A stretch of DNA of 64,000 nucleotides from Kiritimatiellia bacterium (lineage in GTDB: Bacteria > Verrucomicrobiota > Kiritimatiellia > UBA8416 > JADHWI01): the NCBI GenBank assembly GCA_030744755.1, contig JASLPY010000022.1:1-64000 (forward strand). The letters run 5' to 3'. Numbering within the stretch: position 1 is the stretch's first letter; every line of letters begins with the position of its first letter. Shown in pieces: positions 52,801 through 61,118 of this stretch. The position numbers and the translations under genes were made by a program. The notes below the pieces were generated by a model. That model made no database searches and was not told where the DNA came from. It saw only the letters and a list, made by a program, of their open reading frames with translations.

Positions 52801-53746
52801 TCTCGCCTCCAACGCCGGTGGCGGCTCCGGGGAAAGGAGAGATCGCGGTGGGATGGTTGTGTGTTTCGACTTTCATCACCATATCGATGTGCGTAGGGGT
52901 GAATGAATAGGTGGCACTACCGTCGCGCCTGACCTCGAACCACTCGTCGTCGCTGCCTTCAAGAACGCCTGAGTTGTCCTTGTAGGCCACAAGCGTACCA
53001 TCGGGATGCAGCTCATGTGTATTGCGGATCATGTCAAACAGGGATTCATCACGTGGCTCACCGTCGATGGTCCAGTCGGCATTGAAAATCTTGTGACGGC
53101 AGTGCTCGGAATTGACCTGGCCGAACATTACCAGTTCCGTATCCGTGGGATTGCGTTCTATTGCCCGGTACGAGTCATAGAGATATGTCATCTCGTCTTC
53201 GCTCAACGCCAACCCCATCTCCACGTTGGCTCTTCTAAGTGCATCAATCCCACCCGTCATGACATCGACGACCACGTAAGGAGCCGGTTGCATACGGTCA
53301 AACATGTCGGCAACATCCGTGTATATGCCCTCGGTCATCCGGTCGTGGAGGAGATTCAGGACTGGCGCAAGGTCATGCAGGGAGACAGCCGGACCCTCCC
53401 CGTTCAGAATGCGGTAATGTATTCCGCGTTCTACTCTCCGGACATCAGACAGGCCGCAGTTATGAAAGATATCGGTTGCCTTCGATGACCAGGGGGAAAT
53501 AGTTCCCTTCCGTGGCGTCACCAGGAAACCGTCGTCCAGGCTGAAATCACCCTCCGCCGCGAGAAGGGCATAGGCCTTGTCGCGCACGTCATCGCTCAGA
53601 TCAGCTTCCGTCTCCAGAAAGAAAACGAACCGGGTCTCGATGCCGGAGACACCCAGTTCCGGAAGTGCGGTGTTGAGAGAATCAATGAGTGGCGAGATAC
53701 GAAAATCTGAGACAGCCGGGCCGCCTCGGAGAAGAATTGGTTTCAT
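49877..53746 (-). CDS. purL: Phosphoribosylformylglycinamidine synthase, long single-chain form
   Basis: 1289 residues. Large PurL with N-terminal PurS-like, two AIRS-type synthetase halves and a C-terminal glutaminase. Visible motifs: [107 protein letters not shown] (nucleophile Cys near 1128) and [11 protein letters not shown]. Converts FGAR to FGAM with glutamine. The single-chain form is like that of Proteobacteria and eukaryotes rather than the split PurSLQ form. Stands alone on the minus strand. Confidence 0.97.
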   Translation of the reverse strand: MKPILLRGGPAVSDFRISPLIDSLNTALPELGVSGIETRFVFFLETEADLSDDVRDKAYALLAAEGDFSLDDGFLVTPRKGTISPWSSKATDIFHNCGLSDVRRVERGIHYRILNGEGPAVSLHDLAPVLNLLHDRMTEGIYTDVADMFDRMQPAPYVVVDVMTGGIDALRRANVEMGLALSEDEMTYLYDSYRAIERNPTDTELVMFGQVNSEHCRHKIFNADWTIDGEPRDESLFDMIRNTHELHPDGTLVAYKDNSGVLEGSDDEWFEVRRDGSATYSFTPTHIDMVMKVETHNHPTAISPFPGAATGVGGEIRDESATGTGSKSKAGLSGFMVSNLRVPGFLMPWEKDFTEFPSRLASSLEIMTDGPLGGASFGNEFGRPQLLGLFKTLEDTYQGRYRGYHKPIMVAGGMGNIKRVNVHKKDIPAEASIIQIGGPAMRIGLGGGAASSMATGSNAADLDFDSVQRGNAEVERRCQEVIDACIAMGEDNPVLSIHDIGAGGLSNGCPELIAETGGAFQLRDVHNEDISMSPMEIWCCEAQERYVLAVMPEHLQQFIGMCERERCPVAVVGKATGDGHLSLHDSHFENMPIDIDLGVILGKPPKMHRDVARGSKPEAPIDLSGVTVEEAVERVLHLPAVSNKTFLITITDRSVTGMVARDQMVGPFQTPLADVAVTAISYKSCAGEAMAMGERTNTALISGPASGRMAIGEALTNIAAANVGDIGNVKLSANWMCACGEDGEDAGLYDTVRAVGMELCPQLGISIPVGKDSLSMRTLWETSEGKQEKMIAPLSLVVSSFSPVEDVRKTVTPDLKNKKSSLMLIDLGRGKNRLGGSALAQVYNQVGDECPDVDSADDLAGFFAAIQELVSSGALLAYHDRSDGGVLVTLAEMAFGGRLGLSVDLPGGGGDSLPVLFSEELGGVIQVEESRIADVEAVLVKHGVGDRCCRIGTLCADGLLSISVDGEQVLSKPVSKLNRTWSELTYRMQALRDNPACAEEEFAGIQDEDDPGMSVYCTYDPAEVAAVTSERPRIAILREQGINGQVEMAAAFHLAGFESIDVHMTDLLSGRIDLESVVGLVACGGFSYGDVLGAGSGWAKSVLFNDRIREMFHSFFERPETFSLGVCNGCQMMSQLKSIIPGAEHWPEFVRNKSEQFEARYVSVEIMPSPSILLKGMEGSRIPIPVAHGEGRADFTQRGSKQEIDSLGLLAMRFVDNHGRPAEKYPGNPNGSEGGITGFTSSDGRATIMMPHPERGFRSLQMSYRPEGTFEGEEGPWMKMFRNARLFVG

Positions 53747-53767
53747 AGAACTGGTGTGCTACTCCCT

Positions 53768-54367
53768 TTACGGTTGATTCACTTCCGCCAATGCTGCGTG
53801 CCCTTCGTGATCGTACACGACAACCGTGTTCTCTCCCGTTGTATTCCTTGTGTAGATGGCCGTGCTTGACGCATCCCAAGATACAGTACCCAACGAACTG
53901 TCGCCGACCTCCCACGAGTAAGGCTCAATGCCTCCGGAGGCAGTAAACACGACCTGGTCTCCATCATAATCGAGGGTGGCCGAAGTTGGCGACACGGTCA
54001 GTGGCTCATCTTCTTCCTCTTCTTCCTCTTCTCCCATCTGCGTTATGATCGCGGTGGCTGTCCATGTCTGGTTGTCGGTTACCTCTACGTGGTTTGCCCC
54101 GGTCAGGTCCGTACGTGTATACGTCACCGTGCGGCCCGAACCACTCACCGTGCCCAATGCGTTGGTGGTTACCGCCCAGGTCAGAGGCTCGAGTCCTCCA
54201 ATGACCGTCAGAGTCACGGTTTCCTCCGTTAGAGAAAGTGTTACGCGGGAAGGTTCAATACGGAAATCGTTACCGCTCGGCGAGGAGCCATCATCACAAC
54301 CGCACAGAATGATTGAACATGCGCTTAACGCTACCAGAATGGCCGAATTACGGATTACTTTAGTCAT
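53768..54367 (-). CDS. Lipoprotein with two Ig-like repeats
   Basis: About 199 residues. Signal IRNSAILVALSACSIILCGCDDG with a lipobox-like LCGC. Two similar units of about 75 residues (IEPSRVTLSLTEETVTLTVIGGLEPLTWAV..., and VSPTSATLDYDGDQVVFTASGGIEPYSWEV...) are joined by an acidic linker GEEEEEEEDEP. This looks like a bacterial Ig-like surface or periplasmic protein; ligand unknown. AAGGAGGT is ideally spaced before ATG 54367; the ORF-track GTG at 54376 is inside that ribosome site. Confidence 0.75.
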   Translation of the reverse strand: MTKVIRNSAILVALSACSIILCGCDDGSSPSGNDFRIEPSRVTLSLTEETVTLTVIGGLEPLTWAVTTNALGTVSGSGRTVTYTRTDLTGANHVEVTDNQTWTATAIITQMGEEEEEEEDEPLTVSPTSATLDYDGDQVVFTASGGIEPYSWEVGDSSLGTVSWDASSTAIYTRNTTGENTVVVYDHEGHAALAEVNQP

Positions 54368-54431
54368 TCTCGACACCTCCTTGTAGCTGAATAGTAGAGA
54401 TGCAAAGCCTCTACGGCAAGAGATAAGGGAT

Positions 54432-54475
54432 GGTGATGGGGAATGGTTGATGGTTGATGGTTAATGGTTGATGGG
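54432..54475. repeat. GGTTGATGGTTAATGG short tandem element
   Basis: AATGGTTGATGGTTGATGGTTAATGGTTGATGGG is a short direct-repeat tract. Its right part reads through the last codons and the stop of thiE. The inverse string occurs near 27351. Confidence 0.65.
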
Positions 54476-55147
54476 AAGGGGTGCCCGTATTCTCTTTAGT
54501 AGTTCCCCCGCAGCGGTGGCGGGGTCATTGGCTGCTGTAACCGCCGTGACAACAGCCATTACGCGGGCTCCGGAGCGCTTCAGGGCTTCAATATGGTTGA
54601 GTTTTATGCCCCCCATGACGGTAAACGGCACCGAAAGGACCTCGGAAATCGCCTCCAACCCCTCTATGCCGAGGTATTCTCTCACCCACTCCTTTGTATT
54701 AGTAGGGAAAAGAGGTCCGATATTGACGTATGATGCCCCGGCAAGCTCGGCTTCAGACGCCTCGCCGGTCGAATGCGAAGAAGCCCCGATGATCATGTCA
54801 GGAGCCAACCGGCGCGCATGGCGAATCGGAAAATCGTCCTGCCCAAGGTGAACACCGTCTGCGCCCACCGCCATTGCTACATCGATGCGGTCGTTGATTA
54901 TCAGCAAAGCTCCAGCTTCGGCAGTCATACCGCGAATCTTCCCGGCCAGCGGGACGAGATCCTTCAGCGGCATGTTTTTCTCCCTGAGCTGGATCAACCT
55001 TACACCGGCACTCAGTGCAGCTTCGACGATTTCCAGAGTTGTCCGGCCGGCCGACATGTTTGAGGAAGTAACAAGGTACAGGCCGGAATCAACGAAGCGC
55101 GCCATTCGCTCTTCGTGCATCTTGCTATTCGAATCATGCGCAGGCAT
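54461..55147 (-). CDS. thiE: Thiamine-phosphate synthase
   Basis: 228 residues, a (beta-alpha)8 barrel joining HMP-PP and THZ-P. LIQLREKNMP (51-60), IINDRIDVAMAVGADGVHLGQDD (83-105) and YVNIGPLFPTNTKE (140-153) carry the pyrophosphate and substrate contacts. GGAG is 7 bases before the ATG. The C-terminal residues (PLPINH) are coded within a repeat, so the end may have been altered. No TPP riboswitch was seen upstream. Other thi genes are not in the window. Confidence 0.93.
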   Translation of the reverse strand: MPAHDSNSKMHEERMARFVDSGLYLVTSSNMSAGRTTLEIVEAALSAGVRLIQLREKNMPLKDLVPLAGKIRGMTAEAGALLIINDRIDVAMAVGADGVHLGQDDFPIRHARRLAPDMIIGASSHSTGEASEAELAGASYVNIGPLFPTNTKEWVREYLGIEGLEAISEVLSVPFTVMGGIKLNHIEALKRSGARVMAVVTAVTAANDPATAAGELLKRIRAPLPINH

Positions 55148-55185
55148 AATCGAGCTCCAAAAAGTTGCTATTCACTGGCGGGACT

Positions 55186-55244
55186 CGCCCGATCGGAGTC
55201 GGGCGCTACATCGAATCCACGTAGCTCCCGGTTCCGATCGGGAG
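55186..55244. repeat. Double hairpin CGCCCGATCGGAGTCGGGCG, copy 2
   Basis: CGCCCGATCGGAGTCGGGCG (55186-55205) is identical to the first hairpin of copy 1, and CTCCCGGTTCCGATCGGGAG (55225-55244) is a variant of the second hairpin. It fills the gap between thiE and the aminotransferase gene. Confidence 0.8.
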
Positions 55245-55284
55245 TATCCCCGCTCCCAGATGTCGTCCGGTCGACCAGAGATGT

Positions 55285-56253
55285 TCAGAACACCTTCGTC
55301 AGGACCTCTTCATTATTTGCTATATCATTCAGCAGAAGTTCGCCCAGCTTCCTGCCTCGCGGTCCAGGACTGCCGCCACCAACCGGACTTCCATCGTATT
55401 CACGAACGGCAATGACATTTCTTGTCGTACCCACTATCAGAATCTCGGCCGCGTTCTTAACGTCTTCCCTTGAGATGTCCCGGTAACAGACAGCCTTCAG
55501 GTCACCGGAATCAACAAGCCGCCCGGCTAGATCCACTACACGGAGCATCGTGGTTCCTGACAGAATACCTGCAAGGGCGGGAAAGAGCAGCTCCCCGTCG
55601 GGAGAAATGATACCGACGTTCTCGGTGGGCCCTTCAGCCATGAAGCCATTCTCGTCAAACGAGACAACAAAATCCGCGCCCAGGTCCACGGATTCCTTCT
55701 GCATGAGGACGTTCGGAAGATAATTGCAGCTCTTGGCGCCAGCCAGGAACGGCGGTTTCGACTGTATGGAGGATGTCCTCAACGTCGCTCCTTCAGGATG
55801 CAGGGTCATGAATGGCGGTCCCAGGCGGGTTACCACGATGTATAGCTGCGGGGTGCAGTTGTCATAGGGATTCACCCCGAAACTCCCCGGACCGCGCGAA
55901 GCCAGAACCCGAATGACACAGTTGGGTTCGCCGCCGGCCCGAACGGTCTGGACAATCAGGTTTCCAAGAGTGCCGGACCCGACGGGCAATTCAAGCGCGA
56001 CCGTTTCCGCCGACTCCTCGAGTCTATCCAGGTGGGCAGCCATGTTGTATACACTACCGTCAACACACTTCATTGTCTCGAATACGCCGTCGCCCCGGTG
56101 GACCATGTGATCGTCTATAGGTACTGCCATTAATGCCGCATCCGTAACGATTCCACCGTAAACGCTCGAGTACATGGCAAGGTAGCTCGTGCCCATGACG
56201 GCCCTCACGGCCTCGTAGACATTCGATATTGTACTGGCGTCAAAACACTGCAT
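55285..56253 (-). CDS. Class IV PLP-dependent aminotransferase
   Basis: 322 residues of the branched-chain/ D-amino-acid aminotransferase and ADC-lyase fold. PLP lysine is K174 in AGAKSCNYLP; the motif MVHRGDGVFETM (50-61), EGPTENVGI (207-215) and LAGILSGTTMLRV mark the cofactor pocket. SSVYGGIVTDAALMAVPIDDHMVHRG near the N-terminus is reminiscent, from memory, of a plant-type subgroup of D-aminotransferase-like proteins. Specific substrate unclear. The start at 56253 lacks a ribosome site; ATG 56196 (MGTSYLAMYS) is possible. Confidence 0.85.
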   Translation of the reverse strand: MQCFDASTISNVYEAVRAVMGTSYLAMYSSVYGGIVTDAALMAVPIDDHMVHRGDGVFETMKCVDGSVYNMAAHLDRLEESAETVALELPVGSGTLGNLIVQTVRAGGEPNCVIRVLASRGPGSFGVNPYDNCTPQLYIVVTRLGPPFMTLHPEGATLRTSSIQSKPPFLAGAKSCNYLPNVLMQKESVDLGADFVVSFDENGFMAEGPTENVGIISPDGELLFPALAGILSGTTMLRVVDLAGRLVDSGDLKAVCYRDISREDVKNAAEILIVGTTRNVIAVREYDGSPVGGGSPGPRGRKLGELLLNDIANNEEVLTKVF

Positions 56254-56289
56254 GGAGGCAGCATAGATAGGCTGGGAATCGGGGTCGAA

Positions 56290-57186
56290 CTAAAAAGGGT
56301 CTGGAGTCCGCAGGAGAAACTCGGCTTGCTCATCGGAATAGTAAGAACTTCGTACAAGCGGGGCTGACACCACTACGTCGAACCCCATGGCCAGCCCGCG
56401 TTCTTTCAGGTTATCGAATTCCGCCGGTTCCCAGTACCGCTGAACGGGCAGATGATCCTTGCCGGGCTGCAGGTACTGGCCAATGTACATTATATTACAT
56501 CCGGTCTGCCGCGCGTCGGCCATTACGGTCAGGACTTCTTCAAGTTCTTCCCCCAGGCCAAGCATGATGCTCGTCTTCGTGACAAGGCCCCGTTCGTGGG
56601 CGAGAGAAAGCGCGCGAAGCGATCGCCCGTAGTCGGCCTGGGCCCTGACCTGGGAGTAGAGGGATGGTACGGTCTCGAGGTTGTGACCCCACACCTCGGG
56701 AGCTGCGTCCAGGACCAGCCCTATCGCGGACTCGTCTCCCGCGAAATCCGGGACCAGCACCTCTACCAGTACTTCAGGACACACTTCGTGGATCGCCCGC
56801 ACCGTTTCCGCCCATATGGATGCCCCGCCATCGGGAAGATCGTCCCGCGTTACGGAAGTGATAACGACATCGTTCAGCCTCATTTGACGAACCGCTTCGG
56901 CGACGCGGCCAGGTTCTTCTGCATCTGCTTTTCCCGACTTTCCGAACCGGACACCGCAGAACCTGCACTGACGCGAACATTCGTCTCCCAGTATCATAAG
57001 CGTAGCCCGTCCGTGCTCCCAGCATTCGCCCAGGTTCGGGCAAAGGGCTTCCGAACACACCGTATGGAGCCCCTGCGTTTCGACGAGGTCCCGGAGCCTG
57101 CCGGAGTTCACCCCGCAGGGTATACGGACTCGAATCCAGTCGGGCTTGCCGACACCTGCCCCGGTGGCTCCTGCATCATCGTTCAT
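56290..57186 (-). CDS. lipA: Lipoyl synthase
   Basis: 298-residue radical SAM enzyme inserting two sulfurs into octanoyl chains. The auxiliary cluster motif is CSEALCPNLGEC (C44, C49, C55), the radical-SAM motif CSRQCRFC (C70, C74, C77), and the C-terminal RSSY serine is present. The start overlaps lipB by 11 bases, so LipB and LipA are made from the same transcript. Confidence 0.97.
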   Translation of the reverse strand: MNDDAGATGAGVGKPDWIRVRIPCGVNSGRLRDLVETQGLHTVCSEALCPNLGECWEHGRATLMILGDECSRQCRFCGVRFGKSGKADAEEPGRVAEAVRQMRLNDVVITSVTRDDLPDGGASIWAETVRAIHEVCPEVLVEVLVPDFAGDESAIGLVLDAAPEVWGHNLETVPSLYSQVRAQADYGRSLRALSLAHERGLVTKTSIMLGLGEELEEVLTVMADARQTGCNIMYIGQYLQPGKDHLPVQRYWEPAEFDNLKERGLAMGFDVVVSAPLVRSSYYSDEQAEFLLRTPDPF

Positions 57187-57829
57187 AGTCGAACACCTTG
57201 CGGAATGACTCTATAACGGTTTCTTTCACTTCATCCATCGACACATCCGGTGTTTTCAGATGCAGAGATGTCACGCCACGGCCCCTTATCCCGCATGGGA
57301 TGATTCCTCCGTAGTGATTCATATTAACATCAACGTTCAACGAGAAACCGTGCATCGTGACACCGCGCGTGATACGCACGCCGATGGCGGCTATCTTCTC
57401 GCCTCCGACCCAGACGCCGCGGTTGGACGGGTCCCTCGTTGCATCCACGCCAAAGTTGGCCAGCGTCCGTATCAGCGTTTCTTCCAGGCTATTGACGTAC
57501 CAGGCAACCCCTTCCCTGCCATGCAGGCTGATTATGGGATACCCGACCAGCTGACCGGGCCCATGGTAAGTTACCTGTCCCCCCCGGCCGGTTCTGACAA
57601 CGTCGACCCCCCATTCCTCCAGTTTCTCAGCACCGGCCACGATATTGTCGTCTTCCGAGTTGCGTCCAAGCGTGTACACAGGCTCGTGTTCAACCAGGAG
57701 TAAGAGATCGGGTGCCTCGCCTGCTTTCCGTGCCTCTACAGCAGTCTCCTGCACATTCAGCGCAGCTTCGTAGGGCATCAGCCCCAGGTCGCGCACGTTT
57801 AGAACTCTCTTGTTTGCCTCTTCAGCCAC
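57176..57829 (-). CDS. lipB: Octanoyl-[acyl-carrier-protein]-protein transferase
   Basis: 217 residues; moves octanoate from ACP to E2 and H-protein domains before LipA acts. Motifs GRGGQVTYHGPGQLVGYP (81-98), K145 in GGEKIAAIG and C179 in IIPCGI are the catalytic site. GTG start with GGAAAAGG upstream. The gene begins the lipBA pair and diverges from the 58206 gene. Confidence 0.95.
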   Translation of the reverse strand: MAEEANKRVLNVRDLGLMPYEAALNVQETAVEARKAGEAPDLLLLVEHEPVYTLGRNSEDDNIVAGAEKLEEWGVDVVRTGRGGQVTYHGPGQLVGYPIISLHGREGVAWYVNSLEETLIRTLANFGVDATRDPSNRGVWVGGEKIAAIGVRITRGVTMHGFSLNVDVNMNHYGGIIPCGIRGRGVTSLHLKTPDVSMDEVKETVIESFRKVFDYER

Positions 57830-58047
57830 TGCAGCCCTTTTCCTCTGTTCTATTGCATTTCAGACCTGATCACACCGGGACTGTACCACAATAGGATCGC
57901 CGTGGGAGTTTTTTGAGGCACTTCAGGGCTGCCGTGGGCAATTTTCCTCACGGGTAAGCTCTACTCGGGCGTCTGCCTCAAGAACCAACCGAATCACCCC
58001 ACAGACCTTATTTTTGCGGGAAACAACGGAAAAGTACCAAATACCCT

Positions 58048-58077
58048 TTGACACGGGAGTGACGAATACGCTAATCT
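58048..58077 (+). promoter_or_regulatory. Candidate sigma70-type promoter
   Basis: TTGACA (58048-58053), 18-base spacer, TAATCT (58072-58077), 129 bases upstream of the secreted-protein gene at 58206. The -35 is perfect, the -10 matches poorly. The remaining 57830-58205 region is AT-richer than its neighbours and holds no gene. Confidence 0.35.
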
Positions 58078-58205
58078 TCTATTAGTAAGAAGTAGTAATA
58101 AGTTCTGGCAAGCATACATGCCGCATGTTTAAGTATGGACAGGTGAAATTATGATGCAGTATCTCGTCTGCTCATAGGGGGATTATTCGTATTCAGGAGG
58201 CGGAC

Positions 58206-59654
58206 ATGACTTCACGACGTTTCAGTTCACACTTGCGATTCGCAGTATGGAGTTTGATTGCAGTATTGGGTTGCACAGCAGCCGTACAGGCTAACACGAC
58301 AAACTCCGTCCCTGGCGAATCGTTCGATTCTTTTGAATCATATACAAATGGGACCGTCTTGACAGGCACGAATGGCTGGTACGGCACGGCTCCGACGGGT
58401 GCAGTCGTGATGACCGAGTCTTACGATTTCCCTCTCAGGCAACCTCTTGACGACGACACTCACACTAACATTCTAGCCATAAGCGACACGGTCTCAAACC
58501 TCCTTGACAACTCCCCTTTCACGGACACGAACATCTGGGTCGATGTCATGGTTAACCCGCTGCGTAGCGCAGTCGAGCCGGAGGTCGACGATGAAATTCA
58601 GCTGGCCATGTACTTCAACACCAACGGTCACATGGTAATTCGGCATCGATACTGGGTCAATGGTTCTGACCAGGCAGTACGATGGACCGAACTGGACCAT
58701 GACCCGGTCGGCACCGACGAATGGGCAAGAGTAACCGTGAAATTAGATTACAGGACTACGACCTACGGACAGGGATTTCAGGACCGGTTCTTCCAGGTTT
58801 CTCTCAATGGAGGTGGGGCTATTTCCAACTTCTACGGTTCGCCGAAACTCTGGACAGGTGTAGAACCGGACTACGGCCCCCCGCCCTGGACCAACGGCAG
58901 TTGGTTTGTGCTGGTAAACGCACCAACGTTGACAGGCCCGGATGGAGTCAACGCAATCGAAGTCCAGGGAACAGGCAAGATTGACGATCTCGTCGTAACG
59001 AACGGTGAGGTGTTTGCTTCAACCCGCTGGAAAGTCGCAACCACCGCGGGTACGGGCGGCGACATCTACCCCGGTGGCGACGTAATGATTCCTGACGGCG
59101 ACGACGTAACCTTCACAATCACGCCAGATCCCGGATACGCAATTGACGACGTCCTCGTAGACAGTGTCAGCACTGGTGCGGTTTCTTCCGTGAGTTTCCT
59201 CAACGTGACCAGCGAACACGAACTGGTCGCCAGCTTCGTCGCCACAAGCGGTCTCGGCACGCCGCATGACTGGCTGGATACGTATGCGACCAACCCCATA
59301 GTCGACTACGACGCTGCCGACCTTGAGGACTGGGATGGCGATGGCGCCCTTAACTGGGAAGAACGTGTCGCGGGAACGCTCCCGGATGACACCAACTCCG
59401 TATTCGAGATACTCGACGTCATGTTCCTCGACGGCTCCAACAAGGTTGTGTGGTTCGGTACAACCAACTTCGGCGTGACAACGCCGTTCAGCATGTACCG
59501 CAGCACGAACGATCTGACCGCGGACGAATGGGACCTGATCGAGAGCAACACGCTGCCTCGTGCAGCCGACGGTACCAACATCTACTGGGATACGACGGCT
59601 CCCGACGGCTTGCCGGCATACTACCAGCCAACGATCATCTGGGTAGTTGAGTAA
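58206..59654 (+). CDS. Exported modular protein with shared C-terminal module (paralogue A)
   Basis: 482 residues, function not recognised. A signal peptide (to about residue 34) is followed by a beta-sandwich region (ESFDSFESYTNGTVLTGTNGW), a divergent InlB-like repeat (TTAGTGGDIYPGGDVMIPDG to HELVASFV) and a C-terminal module of about 130 residues with LEDWDGDGALNWEE (calcium-binding loop like dockerin or thrombospondin type 3) ending in PAYYQPTIIWVVE. The last module is closely similar in the protein at 61119. AGGAGG precedes the ATG. A true terminator follows. Probably surface-located or secreted. Confidence 0.82.
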   Translation: MTSRRFSSHLRFAVWSLIAVLGCTAAVQANTTNSVPGESFDSFESYTNGTVLTGTNGWYGTAPTGAVVMTESYDFPLRQPLDDDTHTNILAISDTVSNLLDNSPFTDTNIWVDVMVNPLRSAVEPEVDDEIQLAMYFNTNGHMVIRHRYWVNGSDQAVRWTELDHDPVGTDEWARVTVKLDYRTTTYGQGFQDRFFQVSLNGGGAISNFYGSPKLWTGVEPDYGPPPWTNGSWFVLVNAPTLTGPDGVNAIEVQGTGKIDDLVVTNGEVFASTRWKVATTAGTGGDIYPGGDVMIPDGDDVTFTITPDPGYAIDDVLVDSVSTGAVSSVSFLNVTSEHELVASFVATSGLGTPHDWLDTYATNPIVDYDAADLEDWDGDGALNWEERVAGTLPDDTNSVFEILDVMFLDGSNKVVWFGTTNFGVTTPFSMYRSTNDLTADEWDLIESNTLPRAADGTNIYWDTTAPDGLPAYYQPTIIWVVE

Positions 59655-59687
59655 GGCGAAGCTCTCGTAGAAGGGATGAATCTAAAG

Positions 59688-59721
59688 CGCGGCATGGTGG
59701 GAACGCCATGCCGCGTTTTTT
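59688..59721 (+). terminator. Rho-independent terminator
   Basis: CGCGGCATGG (59688-59697), 8-base loop, CCATGCCGCG (59706-59715), then TTTTTT. A perfect 10-bp GC-rich stem with a U-run, 34 bases downstream of the stop of the 58206 gene. The clearest intrinsic terminator in the window. Confidence 0.9.
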
Positions 59722-59885
59722 CATGGCCCACCCGACTGGCATCGCGATATAATATGAGTAGTTGAAGATCGGGACATGGGAAGGGCAGCGCCTGCCCGGC
59801 ACCGTGCTTGCTCTGGTGCTGGGGCCTCGCTGCCCGCGGACGCCGAGGCCGGCGTCCCTCCAGGGCACAGGGTTTCAAGGAACAA

Positions 59886-61088
59886 ATGAAAGAAGCTCAA
59901 TTAGTCAGATCGCCTGCAAGACACGCGAATCGTGTGTCAGGCACTCTCCTGGCAGTACTGTGCGCTGCAGCCACGTGGCTTGCGCTGCCATCCATCTGCC
60001 CTGGTGATGCGGGTGATCCACTCAACACCGGACAGCACCCCTACAACAGGGATGTAACTTTTTCCGGTTACGCCGGTTCCGAGACTCTCACGGATTTCCC
60101 CGTTCTCCTGATTTTCAGCACCGCTATCACCGACTTCGTTTACGGCCAGTTCAAGGCCGATGGCAGCGATCTCCGGTTCGCGGACGCGAGCGGAATCGAG
60201 CTCGCCTACGAGATTGAAGATTGGAACCCTTCCGGCAACTCGTACATCTGGGTGAACGTAGGCGAACTGGCGAGCAACACTAACCTCATCAAGATGTACT
60301 GGGGGAACCCCGGCCTCAGCCAACCGGCTTACACGACCAACGGGGGCGCATGGGGTTCGGATTATGCGGGTGTGTGGCACATGACCGAACCAAACGCGAG
60401 TGATGCCACGGCAAACGGTCACGATGGCACTGGAAACGGGAATACGAATGCGCCCGGCCACATATCTACGGCCCAGGACATGGACGGCAACAATGACTAT
60501 GTTGATATTAGCACAGTAGCTTCCTCGATCTCGGGGAGCTCTTTTGCGCTCAGCGGCTGGATCAAAACCCTGGATACTGGAGAGCAAGATGGACTTGGCT
60601 CTGCCTTCGCGGCCATCAATGCGGTTACAAAAGCTGAGAAGGCATTGCTGCACCTTGGTCCCCCTCCTCCTCCTGAATCAAATGTAGGAGCAGGGGTGCT
60701 GGGCTTCACGGAAGGGGAATCTTCGCTAGAGATTGATACAGGCGTCACAATCAACAACGATGCCTGGCATCATGTTTTCTATACGCGAACCGGAACGGAT
60801 GGCGATCTGTATATCGACGGAACGGAAAAGGGATCACACACTAGTTCTATTGCTCTCGCCTCTGATGATATCTGGACTGTTGGCTGTCGGTGGAAAAAGG
60901 GTTTCTTCGGCGGTGATCTGACCCGGTTTCTTGATGGAACGTTTGACGAGATACGCGTTTCAGACTCAGCAAGATCGGCCGACTGGATCAAGGCGTGCTG
61001 GGACAGTCAGAAACCCGGCGCCAGTTTTGTGACATATGGAGAAGTCTTGAGCACGCCATCCGTCGGAACAGTGATTTTCGGTTGGTAG
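59886..61088 (+). CDS. DUF2341 and LamG domain exported protein
   Basis: 400 residues. ATG 59886 is chosen (AAGGA upstream); the ORF-track extension is not supported. A signal peptide (to about 46) is followed by a DUF2341-like domain (RDVTFSGYAGSETLTDFPVLLIF, SYIWVNVGELASNTNLIKMYWGN) and a LamG/concanavalin-like domain (VWHMTEPNASDATANGHDGTGNG, AWHHVFYTRTGTDGDLYIDG, FDEIRVSDSARSADWIKACW). Such proteins are thought to bind carbohydrates at the cell surface. It lacks the C-terminal module of its neighbours and ends in TPSVGTVIFGW. Confidence 0.85.
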   Translation: MKEAQLVRSPARHANRVSGTLLAVLCAAATWLALPSICPGDAGDPLNTGQHPYNRDVTFSGYAGSETLTDFPVLLIFSTAITDFVYGQFKADGSDLRFADASGIELAYEIEDWNPSGNSYIWVNVGELASNTNLIKMYWGNPGLSQPAYTTNGGAWGSDYAGVWHMTEPNASDATANGHDGTGNGNTNAPGHISTAQDMDGNNDYVDISTVASSISGSSFALSGWIKTLDTGEQDGLGSAFAAINAVTKAEKALLHLGPPPPPESNVGAGVLGFTEGESSLEIDTGVTINNDAWHHVFYTRTGTDGDLYIDGTEKGSHTSSIALASDDIWTVGCRWKKGFFGGDLTRFLDGTFDEIRVSDSARSADWIKACWDSQKPGASFVTYGEVLSTPSVGTVIFGW

Positions 61089-61118
61089 AGCACATGGGAT
61101 TTGCGAGTAGGTACTAAC

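Noticed and set aside
55148-55284. TPP riboswitch upstream of thiE
   Set aside because: No conserved CTGAGA or ACCTGATCTGG-type core is present; the region holds only the double-hairpin repeat.
59808-59885. N-terminal extension of the DUF2341/LamG ORF
   Set aside because: Arg-rich non-signal sequence from a GC-rich palindrome; ATG 59886 has a ribosome site and a signal peptide.
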